Part shown: positions 47,089 to 60,375 of the stretch, piece after piece
Position numbering within the stretch: position 1 is the stretch's first letter
Layout of the letters: each line of letters starts with the position of its first letter
Source: Chrysopilus asiliformis
Taxonomy: Eukaryota; Arthropoda; Insecta; Diptera; Rhagionidae
Direction: 5' to 3'
NCBI GenBank assembly: GCA_964034945.1
Contig: OZ035962.1
Span: forward strand, 36,979,943-37,043,942
DNA length: 64,000 bases
Program-made: the position numbers and the translations under genes
Notes under the pieces: model-generated
Database searches by the model: none
What the model was told of the DNA's origin: nothing
What the model saw: only the letters and a program-made list of their open reading frames with translations

Positions 47089-48860
47089 TCCCCACTACCG
47101 CCTCATTCTACTCTACTTCCAGTTGCGGTTTTTAAATGAAAATACCTGGTAAAATTAAACTATTTTAGAAATGTAAATCTCATATCTATCATCTGAACAC
47201 TAAATTCCTTTGTTTGCATAAAAATATTTCAAATTTTTCATGTCATGCCAAATTATCGTCAATATAAGGACGGGTATATTTTTTGTAAATCAAAATTTTC
47301 AAGTTCAAGCACATGTTGCTAACTTCAATCCACTGAGCAGAGTAAATATATAAATGAAAGAATGTTTTCATCCAAAAATAAAAATTGGTAGGGAAAAGAA
47401 TATAAAAAGTAAAAGCCGCGTGCACACATATCTTATGTTTTTGCGCTTGTCGGAAGTATTTTGCACGCCGTCCAGTTTTTTTTTTTTTGCCGCTTCGTTA
47501 TTTTTTCAGCCAGTTATATGGATCAAGTGGCTGGGTGTGCTGTAATGGGGGGCAGTTGAACAAAAACTCATTGAAATCTCTATATAAAAAGAGCAACAAC
47601 AAGATGAAAACGAATGACGCGTTTTGAAGAAGAAATTATAACTTCCTATATGTAAAAATAGCAACAGCTGGTAATAGAATTTTTTTTTCGTTGCTTTGCA
47701 TTTCACAATTTAAAAATTAAACAGCAGAATTCAAATTAAATAAATTGAAAGACTGTGAAAGACAACTGAAAAAAAGAAAAATTCTTAAGTTTATTTGATG
47801 GTAAAAGAGGAAGAATACTACAAATCCACACGGCAACACTCTTGCAAAAATTCTGATCTAAACATAGAACAGGATAAAAGCGATTCCATAGACACACGCA
47901 CAGCTGTGGACGTATGATAAATCTAAAAATAGGTAGCACACGGTTGAAATAGGTTTGTCAATAAAAAGTGAAAATCAGCAAAATTAAAGGCAAGGCTAAA
48001 AGAAAATGCGAGTAGTGACAGATTTAGTGCAGTAAATGCTCTTTTTCTACGTTTGTCTCACTTATCAAAACAAAAAAATTATTCTACTTGTATATGCGAT
48101 TCTCGGAAACTCTTCAGCATTTCTAGAAAAATAACAACATTTCTCTATACCTTCCTCAGTGACGAAATATTTTCAATGTCAGAGAGTATTTCGAAGATAA
48201 AAATAGTGGAAAAATTTGAAATGTCAGAAAATTAAATTTAGACACGTCCGAAATTTTATATTTGACCACGGATTTTCTTTTGATTTTTCCTAATATACTT
48301 TTACTAATGCGCACACCGGAATACCTTAATAAAGGTACTATTGCTAACATAAAAATATTTAAAATATCAACAATTTATCGGAAATAAACATAAAAATGAT
48401 TGAGTTGATTTTTGTCAAACCTGAAACATCACGAGTCTCGCTTTTAAAAAAAAAATACCGTTAACGCATTGGCATCACAAGCTTATATACGTGCTTTTTG
48501 CTTGGCCACCCTCCCCAAAGCGTATATATACGCACTCGCCAAGCTTTCATTTTTTGACGTTCATTTTTTGCTGTTATGTTGGGGGGATGAATTGCTTTCC
48601 AAAACATATTTAAGGATAAGTTCGATCTGCCATGGAAGCCGCGCAGTGGCGTCCTAATTTTTTTTTTTTTGTTTTTTCAAAAATTTTAAACTGGTATAAA
48701 GTTGTTATTTTTCAATCGATTTTAAATCCGTAAACGCCAAAAGACATGTGTATAAAAAATTATTTCGATGCCTGGCGGGAAGACTGCCCCCTTACTTGAA
48801 AAATACACGTACGCCACTGAAAAAACAAAAATCGCTGAAGTGCAGTTTTTCGCATTCTAA

Positions 48861-49348
48861 TGCCCTAAACACATGTGCAGAATTCTGCATGCAGCGGAAT
48901 TTAAATACACACGTTTATATGAAGTGGAACACATGTAAATTCTGCATGCAGCGCAGAGCTGCATGGTATCTCAAATTCAACTTTCTCTGCGCAGAATTAG
49001 TGATGCCAACCGAGGATTCTTTTTTGGTGTTTGGCAAAATCGACTGTTAGCAAAGAGACTATGGACTAAATTCGTACACAGTGGAAAAGGAAAGAAAAGG
49101 AAAAGGAAAGTCCAGTAGAAAATATTCAATACTTTGTGTTGACGTTATCTATGTCTTTCAGGAACATGAGGTGATCCATCCATTTTCAAAGGTGATCCAT
49201 CCATTTCCAATATAAAAATTGACCAATTCTTCTTTCATTGTTGACAGCAGCCGATGCGATGAAATGTCAAAAAAATCTGCTCATGTGTCTTAGCTGCAGA
49301 TATGCATGCAGCTCTGCATGCAGAAAATCTGCACATGTGTTTAGGGCA
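48861..49348 (-). mobile_element. PIF/Harbinger-like MITE with leader ORF
   Basis: 20-base perfect terminal inverted repeats (tgccctaaacacatgtgcag) and the 3-bp flank taa on both sides, as in PIF/Harbinger. Several ctgcatgcag palindromes occur inside each end. On the minus strand an ATG at 49204 opens a 19-codon frame (MDGSPLKMDGSPHVPERHR) ending at 49145. Its MDGSPLK start is duplicated in tandem. No transposase domain remains. Confidence 0.75.
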
Positions 49349-51964
49349 TAAAGCTCTTAAAACGTAATTTGCGCTACTTTTGTATTTTGAGGCTCAGTAA
49401 CCCCCTAACCCCCATCCACTGAAATTCATTTTTCCGGCATCCAAGATTCAATAAAAATAGTTTTAAGTGTTCTGCAACACGTTTTGTGGCCCCTACGAAT
49501 GTTTTTATTCCCGTAGAAAAATGAAGTTTCTGCGCTATTTTGTGTTACCATTATAGATAATTTATTGAATTATAATCATATGCAATCAACAAGAATTGTG
49601 ATTTTTTTTAACGTTAAGAATTAATTGAAGTAATATTTTTTTTACGATTTAAACAGTTTTAATGCGAGTAAAAAAAATGTTTGGTAATAAGGGCGATTTT
49701 TCCACTTTTTCAAATCATGGGAATGAGTAGGGTATTAAGTATTATAGGTTTTAACTAAATTTTCACAATGAAAGTCAGTTGTTTTTTTTTTAGGGGTTTT
49801 CTGTCCCAAACCGAAATCTTAACTTTCTTCGGTAGCAACACCTACATCCTTGCATTGATTTCAAACCATAAATGGATTTGTAATATTGATTAAGTTTTGC
49901 CAACAACTAAGAATGTGATTATAAAATAGCCCGAAAACGTTCCTATTATACGTAGTTTTAGTTGACTTGGGGCAGTGGAAACTAAAGTTTAAAGTTTAAA
50001 CCCATGGACAGTAACCAATAATAACGTATAAATTGTGCATTCGACGGCAACTGATCCGTACATTTTCCAGGTAAAAAGAAAACTAGAAGTTCTCGGGTAA
50101 TACTCAGTGATTTCACCAATTTCCCTGTGGAGGGAAGTAGATTGGGCCAAAAATAGTAGTAGATTGATACTAATAGTAGCAGATTTTGAAAAAAAAAAAC
50201 CTTTTCTACCTATGCCGATATACCAATTTGTATAACTAAAGCAAACCAGGACCAAAATAGTAGTAGATTCTACTACAATTGTAGTACGGTGACATCTATG
50301 GTAATACTTTCACTCGAGTGGAAAAATTTTATGTTCTCGACACTAGAGGCGCATGTTATTTGTTTTCCTTGTCAACATTTATAGATTTGTACTGCTGGAA
50401 AGTTATCTAGAATGATGTTCCTTCACCGTAGAGAAACTATTTAAGCTATATTTAGTAAAAAAAAGGTTAATTTCTCCCAATTGTCAATATGCCAGTGTTG
50501 CCAGATTAACATGAATTAACTATATATCTAATTTTTTCCCAATGACTGAGTTTTTCACCTGCATTTAAGCAATGGTCGCATACAGCCAGTTTCATAATAT
50601 TTTTCTGTTTGACTGATCATCTTATAATCTATGCATTCTCTCCTTCATTCCAGCAAGCAACTCCTTACCCTTTGCGAATTGCAAAAAAAAAACTGCCAGT
50701 CTTTCCTGTTCCCCTTGATCCCCGCCAGACTCCGCACCTTTGGATGTTGTGTGTATTTTTAATCCAATTGGGGGAGCATCACTAACTCGAAATGATGTTG
50801 TATTGCACTCCGTGTTTGTTGCTAATGCAAGCTAAAGGGTGGAAGTGTTGGTTTGTTTTGAATTCTGCACGAGTATGCGCCGCAAAACTTTTCACTAAAT
50901 GCATGCGTGGCGGGGCAAGACGTTCGCTCAATATATTTGTATATATGGGAGAAGCATAGAATTGCATCTATACCGTTTGTTTTGTCATGTCGTGACCTTC
51001 ACAATTTGTGCAAAGACGATGTGTCGATGACCACACTCTTTGGGGAGCACTAGAAGCAGCAACAGCAGCAATATTTTTTCTTACCCAGCTTCAATATAGC
51101 ATTAGGTCTGTGTCCCGAAACCCGTACCCCTAAGTGCTCGTTTTCATCCCAGTATTATAGTTTAAGTGGCTTTTTTAATTTATTTGATTTGTACTCCTCG
51201 TAGTCTTCTTTGCATCCAATGGTTTTTGGTTGTTGCAATGAAACATATATTGCTGTAATAGCGACAAATTCACTCCGTCTCTTTTCTACATTTTGGTTCA
51301 CATCACTCACGGGAGCTACTAATATTTTATATTTGTTTGTCATTACATTTTCATCATATATTTTTTATATCATTTTTTAATGATATTTAAAATATTCACA
51401 ACAATGTTTGGCGGAAGAAATTTAACACTAAAATTTCGAGTTTATATGGCTTTTTGTACATATCAGGACTAGATAAAAGGAATGTGCGGCGGTGGTGAAG
51501 CTCTTAAGTGGTTTTGAGACAACGTTTTGGTTTATGAGTTCATTTTGCGCTTCAAAACAAAGTCTGAATCTATGAACATTGTTGCGATTTATGAACAGCT
51601 GGAGACAGAGATCCAAAGTGGAATAGTATTAAAAAACAAGAAGGAGAAAACCCCAATAAAATTGTTTCCTGATGTTTTTCTGGAAGAACTTGTCAATAAC
51701 ATCTCTCAAACTCTCTTTTCGTCAACATCTCTCAATCTCTCTTTTCGTCAACATCTCTCACAGATCTAATCAATGTATACTTTCATTTATATTTCACCTA
51801 TTTATATTTATAGATTTTTACTATTTCCATATAATATTGAATAACAAATCTTCCGAAATTCGGGAACGAATTATTTAATCTAACACTGACTTGTATAGAA
51901 AAGGCTTTCCGGTTTATGTGCACGTCGTTTTATGAACAGTCTTTAAGATCGGAGAATTTTTTCA

Positions 51965-52496
51965 AAATGAGTTCAAAATTATTTTGCAATAAACGGTAAA
52001 GATATGCCGTCTAAAAACCAGTAGATTTCGATCATCCTCGGCGCTAGAGCTCTCGAAGACCCTGGGCCTCCTAAATTGAGGTTTCATAACAATTTCTTCC
52101 CTGCATCGCACCTACAGTTTTACATGGATTGCGAACCATGGAAGAATTACAACATTTGTAAGGTTTTTACGTTGCAACCCATCAACCGCAGAGGCCGTGG
52201 TAGCAATCTAGATCCATGATGTCGTTAACACCAAGCGGTAACTAGCACTACTCATTTCGTAAAGCAAATTGAGTGGACTTGAATCACAGCGTGCCACAGT
52301 CGGAAATTGAACCACCGACTTCCGGAATACGGGCCAAATACTTTACCACTTGGACTACGCTGACAATCGTATTAGTCTTCGATATACAGTGCAAATTCGG
52401 CTTATAGACTTAGAATTTGCACTGTATATCGAAATCTAATGGTTTTTGAGGCCGCATACCTTTACCGTTTTTTGCAAAATAATTTTGAACTCATTT
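51965..52496. repeat. Foldback element interrupted by a SINE
   Basis: The arm 51965-52030 (aaatgagttcaaaattattt, then aaacggtaaagatatgcc) pairs with 52428-52496. Between them lie the SINE at 52031-52364 and a second perfect hairpin, cgatatacagtgcaaattc with its inverse (52380-52431). Without the SINE, the whole would be a foldback of about 200 bases. Confidence 0.75.
52031..52364 (-). mobile_element. tRNA-derived SINE, near full length
   Basis: On the minus strand: gcgtagtccaagtggtaaag (A box), then the family head in which the B box is only slightly altered (ggttcaatttcc). The shared body and cgaggatgat tail follow. Its opposite orientation to the copy at 38209 puts exon B between inverted copies. 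Confidence 0.85.
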
Positions 52497-53444
52497 AAAA
52501 AAAAGTTCTCATTTGCTGAATACACATAATATAATCTATTTTTTCGCAGCTATTTTTTCAACTTCATTTTTGTCCTTAATTTCGATTATATGGTCCCTCA
52601 GTCCATTTTCTGTATGTGTTGTTCAAACAACACACCCCTAAGATCAACGAACCTAGGTGCAGTGTCCTTTGTCCTTGCCAATGTGTACTTCCATGCTTAT
52701 GTTGCTGATAGAATGCTACTAGACGAACGAAACTTTCTTTCCTTTTCCTTCAAGTCACCCCTTTTACAATTTCTTTTTTTTTCATTAAGTACTTTGGTAA
52801 ACCTTTATACTGGAGCGAATTCCTGCTAATAACTTTTGTATCTGAAATCTGGTATTTACCCTCTGTGACTCCACCCCTTAGTAGTCAATAGCAAATAAAA
52901 GAAACTGTAAGAATTTCCTGGACTTGGATTTACATCAGGCAAAGTCGATTGAATACGAATACGCTGCAAGTGTGAGTTGACTACACGCATATTTCTTATG
53001 CTGCTACTTATGTGCTTCAGCCTTGCCCTTGCCATTCGTCCGTTCGAATTGTTTGCCGATTGTAAGTCAAACTATGGCCACTATTCTGCAGATACATATG
53101 CACAGTATGGAATTGTGTTGAGTTTCCTGGGCAGGAGCTTCCCTAGTATGTCTAGTACTGGTAATGATTTTTTATTTATCAAAGCATATTCCACATACCC
53201 GTAAATATAATCAGTAACTTTTTAGGCATATGAAAAAATCGAAACCGTCCTTAGAGACTTAAAAAAAAATTACCAAAAACTTTTTGGCCTGATTTTCGCC
53301 ACACAATTTAACTTTTTTCTAACACTGCAAGTAGGAAACGCGGGACAAACTGGCTATCCTTCAACTCTTCCTGGTAAACCGATGTTACAAAAAATGGTGT
53401 GGAGGCGTTTTATAGAGTTTCTTATGTTTCTTTAGAAACATATT

Positions 53445-53913
53445 GAGGGTATTCACAATCCTCTTCGGTATTCGGTATTTTCGGTAATATTAAAAGACTG
53501 AAAATATTCTGCTGTGAACATCCCACAGCACAGATTTGAGAACAGCGCTTTTATTTGATACGTGACCAAATCATGAACTGCGAATTTGATTGTAAAATAT
53601 ATCACATACCTTTAAATCCATGTTTGATGTATTCTTTTGAATTTCTATTGTGACAACGGCTATCAAAATTGAAAAAAATTGCAGTCCGATGAGATAACCA
53701 GCGAAAATTTTTGACAACTGAAAACATTACTAGCGCCACCCGCGGTTGATTCGAGGCTGAAAAACACGACTCGAGGCATGTATACAATTACCGAATCCGG
53801 TAATTCATTTTTACATGAACCAAATTACCGTCTCGGTAAAAATCTGTTAAATTCGACTGAATTACCGAGCGGTAAATTTACCCGCAATTTAAAAGAGGAC
53901 TGTGAATTCCCTG
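53445..53913 (-). mobile_element. Non-autonomous TIR element, family T1 copy 3
   Basis: Same orientation as the copy at 7866 with high similarity: cggtattttcggtaatatta, the aatcatgaactgcgaatttg block, and the minus-strand ATGGATTTAAAG followed by a donor-like GTATGTGA. The ends are gagggtattcacaatcctct and the inverse of cagggaattcacagtcctct. Confidence 0.7.
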
Positions 53914-54101
53914 ATTGTTTTGTTGGTATAAGAACTGAAAATTATTGTATATTTCTTCCAATATCTTTTTGGATTAAAAATATGTTTTCATCTTTGTTAG
54001 ATATTTACAACTCCTATTACAAACATGTTTTTCCACAAAACAACTTTTTTTCATCGTCTCCAAAATATTTTTTATATCGGGACACAATAGGCCAACAGGA
54101 T

Positions 54102-54249
54102 TTTAAGCCGAATTCAGGCTAACGATTGCAACTACGATTGAGGCTTCTCGACCAATGAGATCAAAGCTTTCATTTTCCTATCGTTGAAAGCTTTGATCTC
54201 ATTGGTCGAGAAGCTTCAATTGCAATCGATAGTCTGAATCGGGCTTTAC
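54102..54249. repeat. Foldback element with long paired arms
   Basis: The arms contain cttctcgaccaatgagatca and its exact inverse and pair for about 70 bases each. Directly downstream (54256-54303) the end of the right arm is repeated in altered form (gcaatcgttagtctgaatcg), a partial tandem copy. Confidence 0.8.
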
Positions 54250-54589
54250 GTCCTTTAATAAAAATCGTAGTCGCAATCGTTAGTCTGAATCGGGCTTTAC
54301 GGCGTCTAACTGTGGATTAAACAGCCCTTTTTATCTCGAGATTTTTAATGGTATATTCGATTGACCTGCTCTTTTTGCTCGAAAATTGCTCGTACTAGAT
54401 TTTAAATCGAATATAAAGTTTTGAGAAATTTTTTCTAACTCAATTGTATTGAATAATGTGGGCACTCTTCGACTGCAGAGTAAAGCATAGAATAAATCTT
54501 TGAGTCGAATTCGCCATAAGTATTGTCATTTCGTACAACATAGAATATATTGTTGTGAAGATTAAAATTTATGACACAGAGAAACGTTA

Positions 54590-54799
54590 AGCCTCAACCA
54601 CAATTACGCTTTCGTGCGTGCGGCACCCACGCGGTGAAGGTAAAAACTACGCATTTATATGAGTAAATGTATATTTACGCGTTGCCGCGTCCCTGCCGCG
54701 TAGAGTAGGCTCACTCTCTACTTTTAGACGCGGAGACAACTACTAGATGCCAGAACAAAATCATGCCGCACGCACGGACGTATGTTTCTGGTTCTACCT
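54590..54799. mobile_element. PIF/Harbinger-like MITE, TTA flanked
   Basis: The 3-bp flank TTA occurs on both sides (54587-54589, 54800-54802). The ends agcctcaaccacaattacg and aggtagaaccagaaacatacg are imperfect inverted repeats that meet at cgtgcgtgcggca. Non-coding. Confidence 0.55.
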
Positions 54800-54959
54800 T
54801 TATGGTGGCCAGAGTAATGATATTTTTGATAATGTTATTTTTTTATTATCAAGGATAAATGATTAAAAAATTATATTTGCAGGGTTTGTCTATGTTTTTA
54901 TTTTTATTATCCCTTTTATATGTTATGTTCGCTTTCACCGTTTTTCATGCGTTCTCTTA

Positions 54960-55140
54960 TGCTGGGTTTACACGAATGACAGATAATGACAATCTGTCAT
55001 AAAAGAATGGACAAGTTCATTCTTTTATCAGAGTTTGCCATTTTTCTGACAGAAATTACGACAAAAATGATGCTATTTACACGATAATGACAATTTATGA
55101 CAAAATAAATGACAAATTTGTCATTCGTGTAAACGCAGCA
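54960..55140. mobile_element. Short TIR element
   Basis: tgctgggtttacacgaatga is matched inverted by tcattcgtgtaaacgcagca. The inside carries several atgacaa words and their inverses. The flanking trinucleotides are TTA and TTT, near to but not a clean PIF/Harbinger duplication. Confidence 0.65.
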
Positions 55141-57432
55141 TTTTCAAATTTGAATTTTGTCTAAAAATGTTTTTCGAGAACTTCTGAGAACCGTTTCAGA
55201 AAAATGTCTTTCTGTCTGTAGTCTATGTACAAGATTTCTCAAAAAAATACTTGAGCGAAATTTTTAAGGCATATTTTTGTTGAATTTCTTTTGACTGAAT
55301 TTACAAATTTCCTGTCCTTAAAGTTTCGTGCTATTTTCCGAGTTTTTTGGCACCCTGAAACCCTTTTTTTGTGCAAAAGATCACTGAAACTTTCAGTAAA
55401 ATATTTTACGGAAGAACCTCGATTTGTAGAACAAAGATGTTACTATTTTCTCGCAGGTGTAGGTGTGCGGTTTTTTCTACATAAAACACAAATCTGTTCA
55501 AATCAAAATTCAATTTGGCTAATACAACATCAATAGTTCCTAGCGAAACCAGAAAATTTTTTACCTTTTCTTTAAAAAAACAGAAAGTTGCTATATATTT
55601 AGTTCTATTCTTGATACAGTTTAAAAATAATTGTTATAGTAATTCTGACATTCTCGAATTACTATTTATTTCATTACCAATCGACTTGCCTTCTTAAGCT
55701 CATTTCAAAAACAAATTGCACGAGAAAGATTTGCAATTTAATGAATCAGAACAGGAAAATTTCAAAGAAAAATAATCCAGCAAGAATCAAGCTTTGTAAA
55801 AATAGAAACTGTGTTACATCAATTTCAGTGCAAAATAAGACGATTGTAGCTGACGAATGTGGAAGATTGAGAAACGGAAGAGAAACATTGATGCACAAAC
55901 ACAGGATATTATGGTGATCTTAAGAAATTCAGAACCGGTTGCGGAATCATGCTCTTTTGTTTGTGAATCGTGAAATTTCTGATCTATGTAAAAAACTGGA
56001 ATTTTTTAAACACCTCTGGTACTGACGCTTCAGCTCTAAACTCCTATATACCAAAAATGCATTTACCAATCGTCGCATGAGCAGACGGCTTTACGTCACT
56101 GGCCAATGTTTTCCCTTTTCGCTATATTTCTTCACATGTGCTGGCCGTACTAAAAACGCAACGTTAAGCAACTGAGCTAAGCATCGGGATCATCGATATC
56201 CGCGTTCGCAAAATCCTGTGCGGATATCACTGACATACCAGAAGTCGCATTTATCCAGCCCCATCATTCCCCTGTCTTATCTGTTTCAGGAAGAAGCGTA
56301 GCACCGAGATAAAAATCAAGAACAACTCAACAGGAGACCACTGCGAAGCATGACATGAGAAGAAATAGCTAAAAGCGATTTAAAAAAAAAGTCCAATAAA
56401 AAACAGGCATTGAATAATAAAAGAAATTGAAATTGCACATGCAGAAACAGAAAGGCAGCAGAAGAACTTGTCGCGTTGACAGTAGACGCAAAGCGGCTGG
56501 CCGGGGTTGGGGGCGGCGCTTCGCGATTAAGCTTGTGGTGTCAGTGGATTTCTAGGGTGATCGTTCGGTAGAAGGTCACGGTATATTATACAAGCATGCA
56601 TTTCACAAAAATATCGCAGCATATTATCATCATCGGCATACTAAACTATTGAAATCAGCGCTTGCGCATGTGTTGGTCTATTTATTTTCGCCAGCGCGCA
56701 GATTCGTGTGCTCTTAAATTATAACCAATCCACACATGGAAGCCGGCTTATCGAATTTATACTGTTCGCGGGAATGCGACAAGCACCATATCTAGATTTA
56801 GAAATGTGTCCGAAACATTGTGGCTTACATGTCGGCTCACTGAGAGAGGTATAGAAAAGAGAAATTGAAGATTTAGAATGTTGCGCAACTACAAATCCCA
56901 TCTCTCAACACACACACACATCGAGACATTGTTGCTCATCATTTCATTTAGTTTATACATGCAATCTGTTGGACAACAAAAGTTCATTTCCTATGTTAGA
57001 TATCAACCCTTTTACAAACAGGTCCCAAATTTTGATGTAAATTCTAGAATAGCTAAATAACATTGATTAGAATAATTTCTAAATTACAAATTTCTAAAAA
57101 TTCTCATGTTCCATGAATTTTGTTGAATATCGCATGGGGGAAATGAATAGAATAGATTGCTGTAAAAATTGTAATTTATGAGACAGAGAGCTTTTTTGTA
57201 AGTCAAATGCTACAGTAAAAAAAATCTAAATTTAAATTTGGCGGCACTTTAGTGGACCTTCAAATAATATTAAAATGATTCTCTTTCTAGTGGCCCTAAT
57301 AAAATACGTCTCGCTCATTCGAACCCCCTACCCCCCTTCCCTAGACCCGTTTTTTCACGGTTTTTTCTATGAAATTTAATTTTGCCATCACACTACCACC
57401 TCCATCCTAAATATGTGACGTATATAATGAAC

Positions 57433-57950
57433 ACCATCCACAATGCTACAGCTCTCAAAAAGCCTGGGCCTTCTCAATTAAAGTTTCATAACGATTTCTT
57501 CCCTGCTTCGCACCTATAGTTTTACCATAGAATAAGGAATATATAGAAAAAACTCTGCCGAACAAATTTTTGACAAATTTCCCCTTCGAAGGGGGGAGAA
57601 ATGTCCCTATCATTCACTAGCTACGGCCTAAAAGTTAATTACTTTTAGACTAGGGAGCACGAAGCAGAGAGAACATTTTCTAATCATTTTCGTCGTATCT
57701 ATTCAATGAGATGGAGGAATCGAATGGATAATTTTTTCCGTGTTACATCGGATCCTCTTGCTTCATCTCACAGTGGAAAAATTTGTTCTAAGAGTTTATT
57801 CTCTAGATTATTTGTTCTCTGGTTTTACATGGATTGCGAACCATGGATAAACTACAACATTTGTAAGGTTTTTACGTTGCAACCCATCAACAGCGGGGGC
57901 CGTGATAGTAATATTGTCCGATGATGTCGTTAACATCAAGCGGCAACTAA
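57433..57950 (-). mobile_element. SINE copy interrupted by a 296-bp insertion
   Basis: The body blocks gctacagctctcaaaaagcc and cttccctgcttcgcacctat (to 57525) continue at 57822 with gttttacatggattgcgaac and run to the caagcggcaacta block. The tRNA-like head is missing. The break is bridged by a duplicated gttttac. Confidence 0.8.
57526..57821. mobile_element. hAT-like MITE inserted in a SINE
   Basis: Flanked by gttttac (57519-57525 and 57822-57828); the preceding base differs (a, g), so an original 8-bp duplication is likely. The ends catagaataaggaatatata and the inverse of cagagaacaaataatctaga are imperfect inverted repeats, continuing to aaactct. No coding capacity. Confidence 0.7.
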
Positions 57951-58089
57951 ATGAACACCCCTTAAGTTAAAATTTAGCCAGAGCTACCCCCCCCCCCTCC
58001 CCAACCTAAAATCTGCCATTTCGATTGATTTTTACTGAGGATGGAAGGTGAAATTTTTTTATTATGAATATCTTTCGCTCATATTGATA

Positions 58090-58429
58090 CACGGTAAAAA
58101 ATCTTGAATTAAATTCTAATCAAAATTGGATTACACTGGACCTATACCATATGTAATCCAAAACAAAATTCTAATCCCAATAGTATGGATTAGAATTTTT
58201 TTTAAATTTATTTTTGGTTTAATTTAGTATTAAAGTCTACAATTTTGATTAAATTCTAGACATAATATAAAAAGTTCAACATATAATAAAAAATGATTAA
58301 AATATGAAGGCAAAAATGATTAAAATATTTTCAATAATTCGGATGTATTAAATTCTAATCCAAAATTGCATCAAGCTTTCGGCAATCTAATTTTTGGATT
58401 GGAGAATACTCCAAGATTTTTTTACCGTG
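58090..58429. mobile_element. AT-rich MITE with cacggtaaaaaatctt ends
   Basis: cacggtaaaaaatctt at the left and its inverse, aagatttttttaccgtg, at the right. The interior is made of repeated attaaattctaatcc-type words. Similar words fill 37512-38200, where only a left end is visible. Confidence 0.65.
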
Positions 58430-59262
58430 CAGTAAAACAAGTATTATTAGGTACTTTCTATCGTCATATTTTTAATTTTCTTTTTTAATATCTATATAGA
58501 ACTAACAGTCTGGCAGGCAGGCCTGATGTATTATGCAATCAAATTTGCACTGTTGTTTCCGTTTCTACTCCCATTTTTTTTAATTATGCACATCAAATGT
58601 GTGAAATAAAAGCGTTTAGATTGTGCGATTAGAGCGCCACAATACTGCATAAACTTCAAGGCCGTTCATTGGCATTTATACAACAAGCCATAGAAACGCG
58701 AAATCCAAATCAGCGTATGTGTGAAATAAATATAAACAAATTCGGCTAATATTATAATTGACGCCGGCGACAGTTACTGCGTCTGTTGCAATGTTCAGGG
58801 TTCGCAAAACAGGTCAAAAATTGATCTCGAAATAAAAACATCGAACTTTTTTTTTAAATGTTCAAAAAATTACCAACAAAAGCCAAGCAATTCATACCCG
58901 GTAAAGATCTGCTTTGATCTCTACATAAAAATTATGTATTTTCCTCATATTGATTTAGTAACTTTGTTATCATTTTGTCTTGTTTTGTTTTGATAATAAA
59001 TAATTTGCATCCTCTTTAAATCTATGTGGCATCGTTTATCAATGCGTTATACCGTGATGACTTCTTAACAGAAAAGCTTGATAACACTGTCATTATTTCT
59101 TATTAATTATTGAAATTAATTGAAATAAATATAATTGGTTTTAGATTTTGTTGAAATTAACTTTATTCTCTATTTTTAATTTTTTATATGTAACAAAGAA
59201 TGCGTTTTTTAATAAATACTTCTAGGAGCTCCTAAAATCCATATTTATGGATTTATGGATAA

Positions 59263-59770
59263 CCCCCGTCGCACACTTCAGCTAAGCGAGCTCAACTACG
59301 TGAGCTAAGTTTCTCGCTGAAAGTAAAATCCTTAGCATTTGCATTGGTGACCGCACACTTCAGCGAAACTATGAAACTACGTCGCCCAGTGATGGGCGAC
59401 ACGGACTAAGCTCGCTCGCGTAGTTCAGACTCCAACTACGCGAACGACATCGCTGGCATCGCTGACACTCACATATAAATATTTTCGGAGTTATACCGTG
59501 TAGAATCGGTGTTTGCAAAAGTGTAGTATTTTGTGGACATAAAAGTGTAAGGAAAACGTGAAAATTGAATTTTTTTGCGGAATATTTTCAATCGCGTTAA
59601 ATAATTTATATCTAAAAATGGCTGCAGATAAAGTGGAAAAACGCATATATTTACCGAAAATATCGCCGCGTAGCTTAGCTCAAGTGTGCAACGAGGTGAG
59701 CTAACCCAGCTAGGCTATGTAACTATAGCTAGCCTCGCTCACATAGCTTAGCTCAAGTGTATGACGGGCG
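59263..59770 (+). mobile_element. PIF/Harbinger-like element with leader ORF
   Basis: TAA flanks both sides (59260-59262, 59771-59773). The ends cccccgtcgcacacttcagc and the inverse of cgcccgtcatacacttgagc are followed by taagc. Inside, after a UTR-like stretch, ATG at 59618 starts a 28-codon frame (MAADKVEKRIYLPKIS) that runs into the right terminal repeat and stops at 59704. I infer that this is the first exon of a transposon gene left after internal deletion. Confidence 0.75.
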
Positions 59771-59902
59771 TAAGAAAAAAAAAATTTGCAAATTTTCGGT
59801 CTTCGAAAAAAATTTAAATTCCGGTCATTGAAACTTTTATTCTGTACAGTACCTAAACTTAAGGTGTAACAATAAAAATTTCACAAAAATTATTAAAGTT
59901 CT

Positions 59903-60100
59903 AAGGGCCGTTTACATCTGGCACATTATTCAGCAAATTTTGTTCCGTGGAACAAAGTTCAAGTTGCACGACTTACATTATGCTAAAAAATTCCAAAAAT
60001 TTGTTCTGGAAGAAGGTTTTCTCCAATTTTTTCATGCCGGAATAAATTTGAATTTTCAGAACTATTGCTAAGTGAATTGATTCTACGATAGATTTATTAA
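59903..60100. repeat. Partial copy of the element at 3836-4063
   Basis: Starting gggccgtttacatctggcac, it follows the reverse complement of 3836-4063 through ccggaataaatttgaatttt and gctaagtg. The other end is missing. Confidence 0.5.
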
Positions 60101-60131
60101 TCTATCGCAGATATGTCGCGAACTAAATTCT

Positions 60132-60375
60132 GATGCCGGTTCCACACACGAGTCACAGTCTCGGCTGTCAGGTTGGGAGCGTTTTTTTTAATTAAATGGC
60201 TTAAGATTCCGGTTTCCGACATTGTAAATATATTTTATATCGTAGACTAGAGTTTTAAAACGCATAAATGGATTCAATTTACAAAAAAGCTTGCAACCTG
60301 GCAGTCGTGCGTCAGCGAGAGTGTGAACCAAACAGTTCAAAACAAAAAAACAATTGCGCATAACCGGCACCTTAA
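60132..60375 (-). mobile_element. TIR element with leader ORF
   Basis: The ends gatgccggttccacacacga and the inverse ggtgccggttatgcgc are partly matched, and sequences further in (ctcggctgtcaggttgggag and the inverse of ttgcaacctggcagtcgtgc) pair well. On the minus strand ATG at 60222 opens MSETGILSHLIKKNAPN and stays open to past the element end. The target duplication is not clear. Confidence 0.55.
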
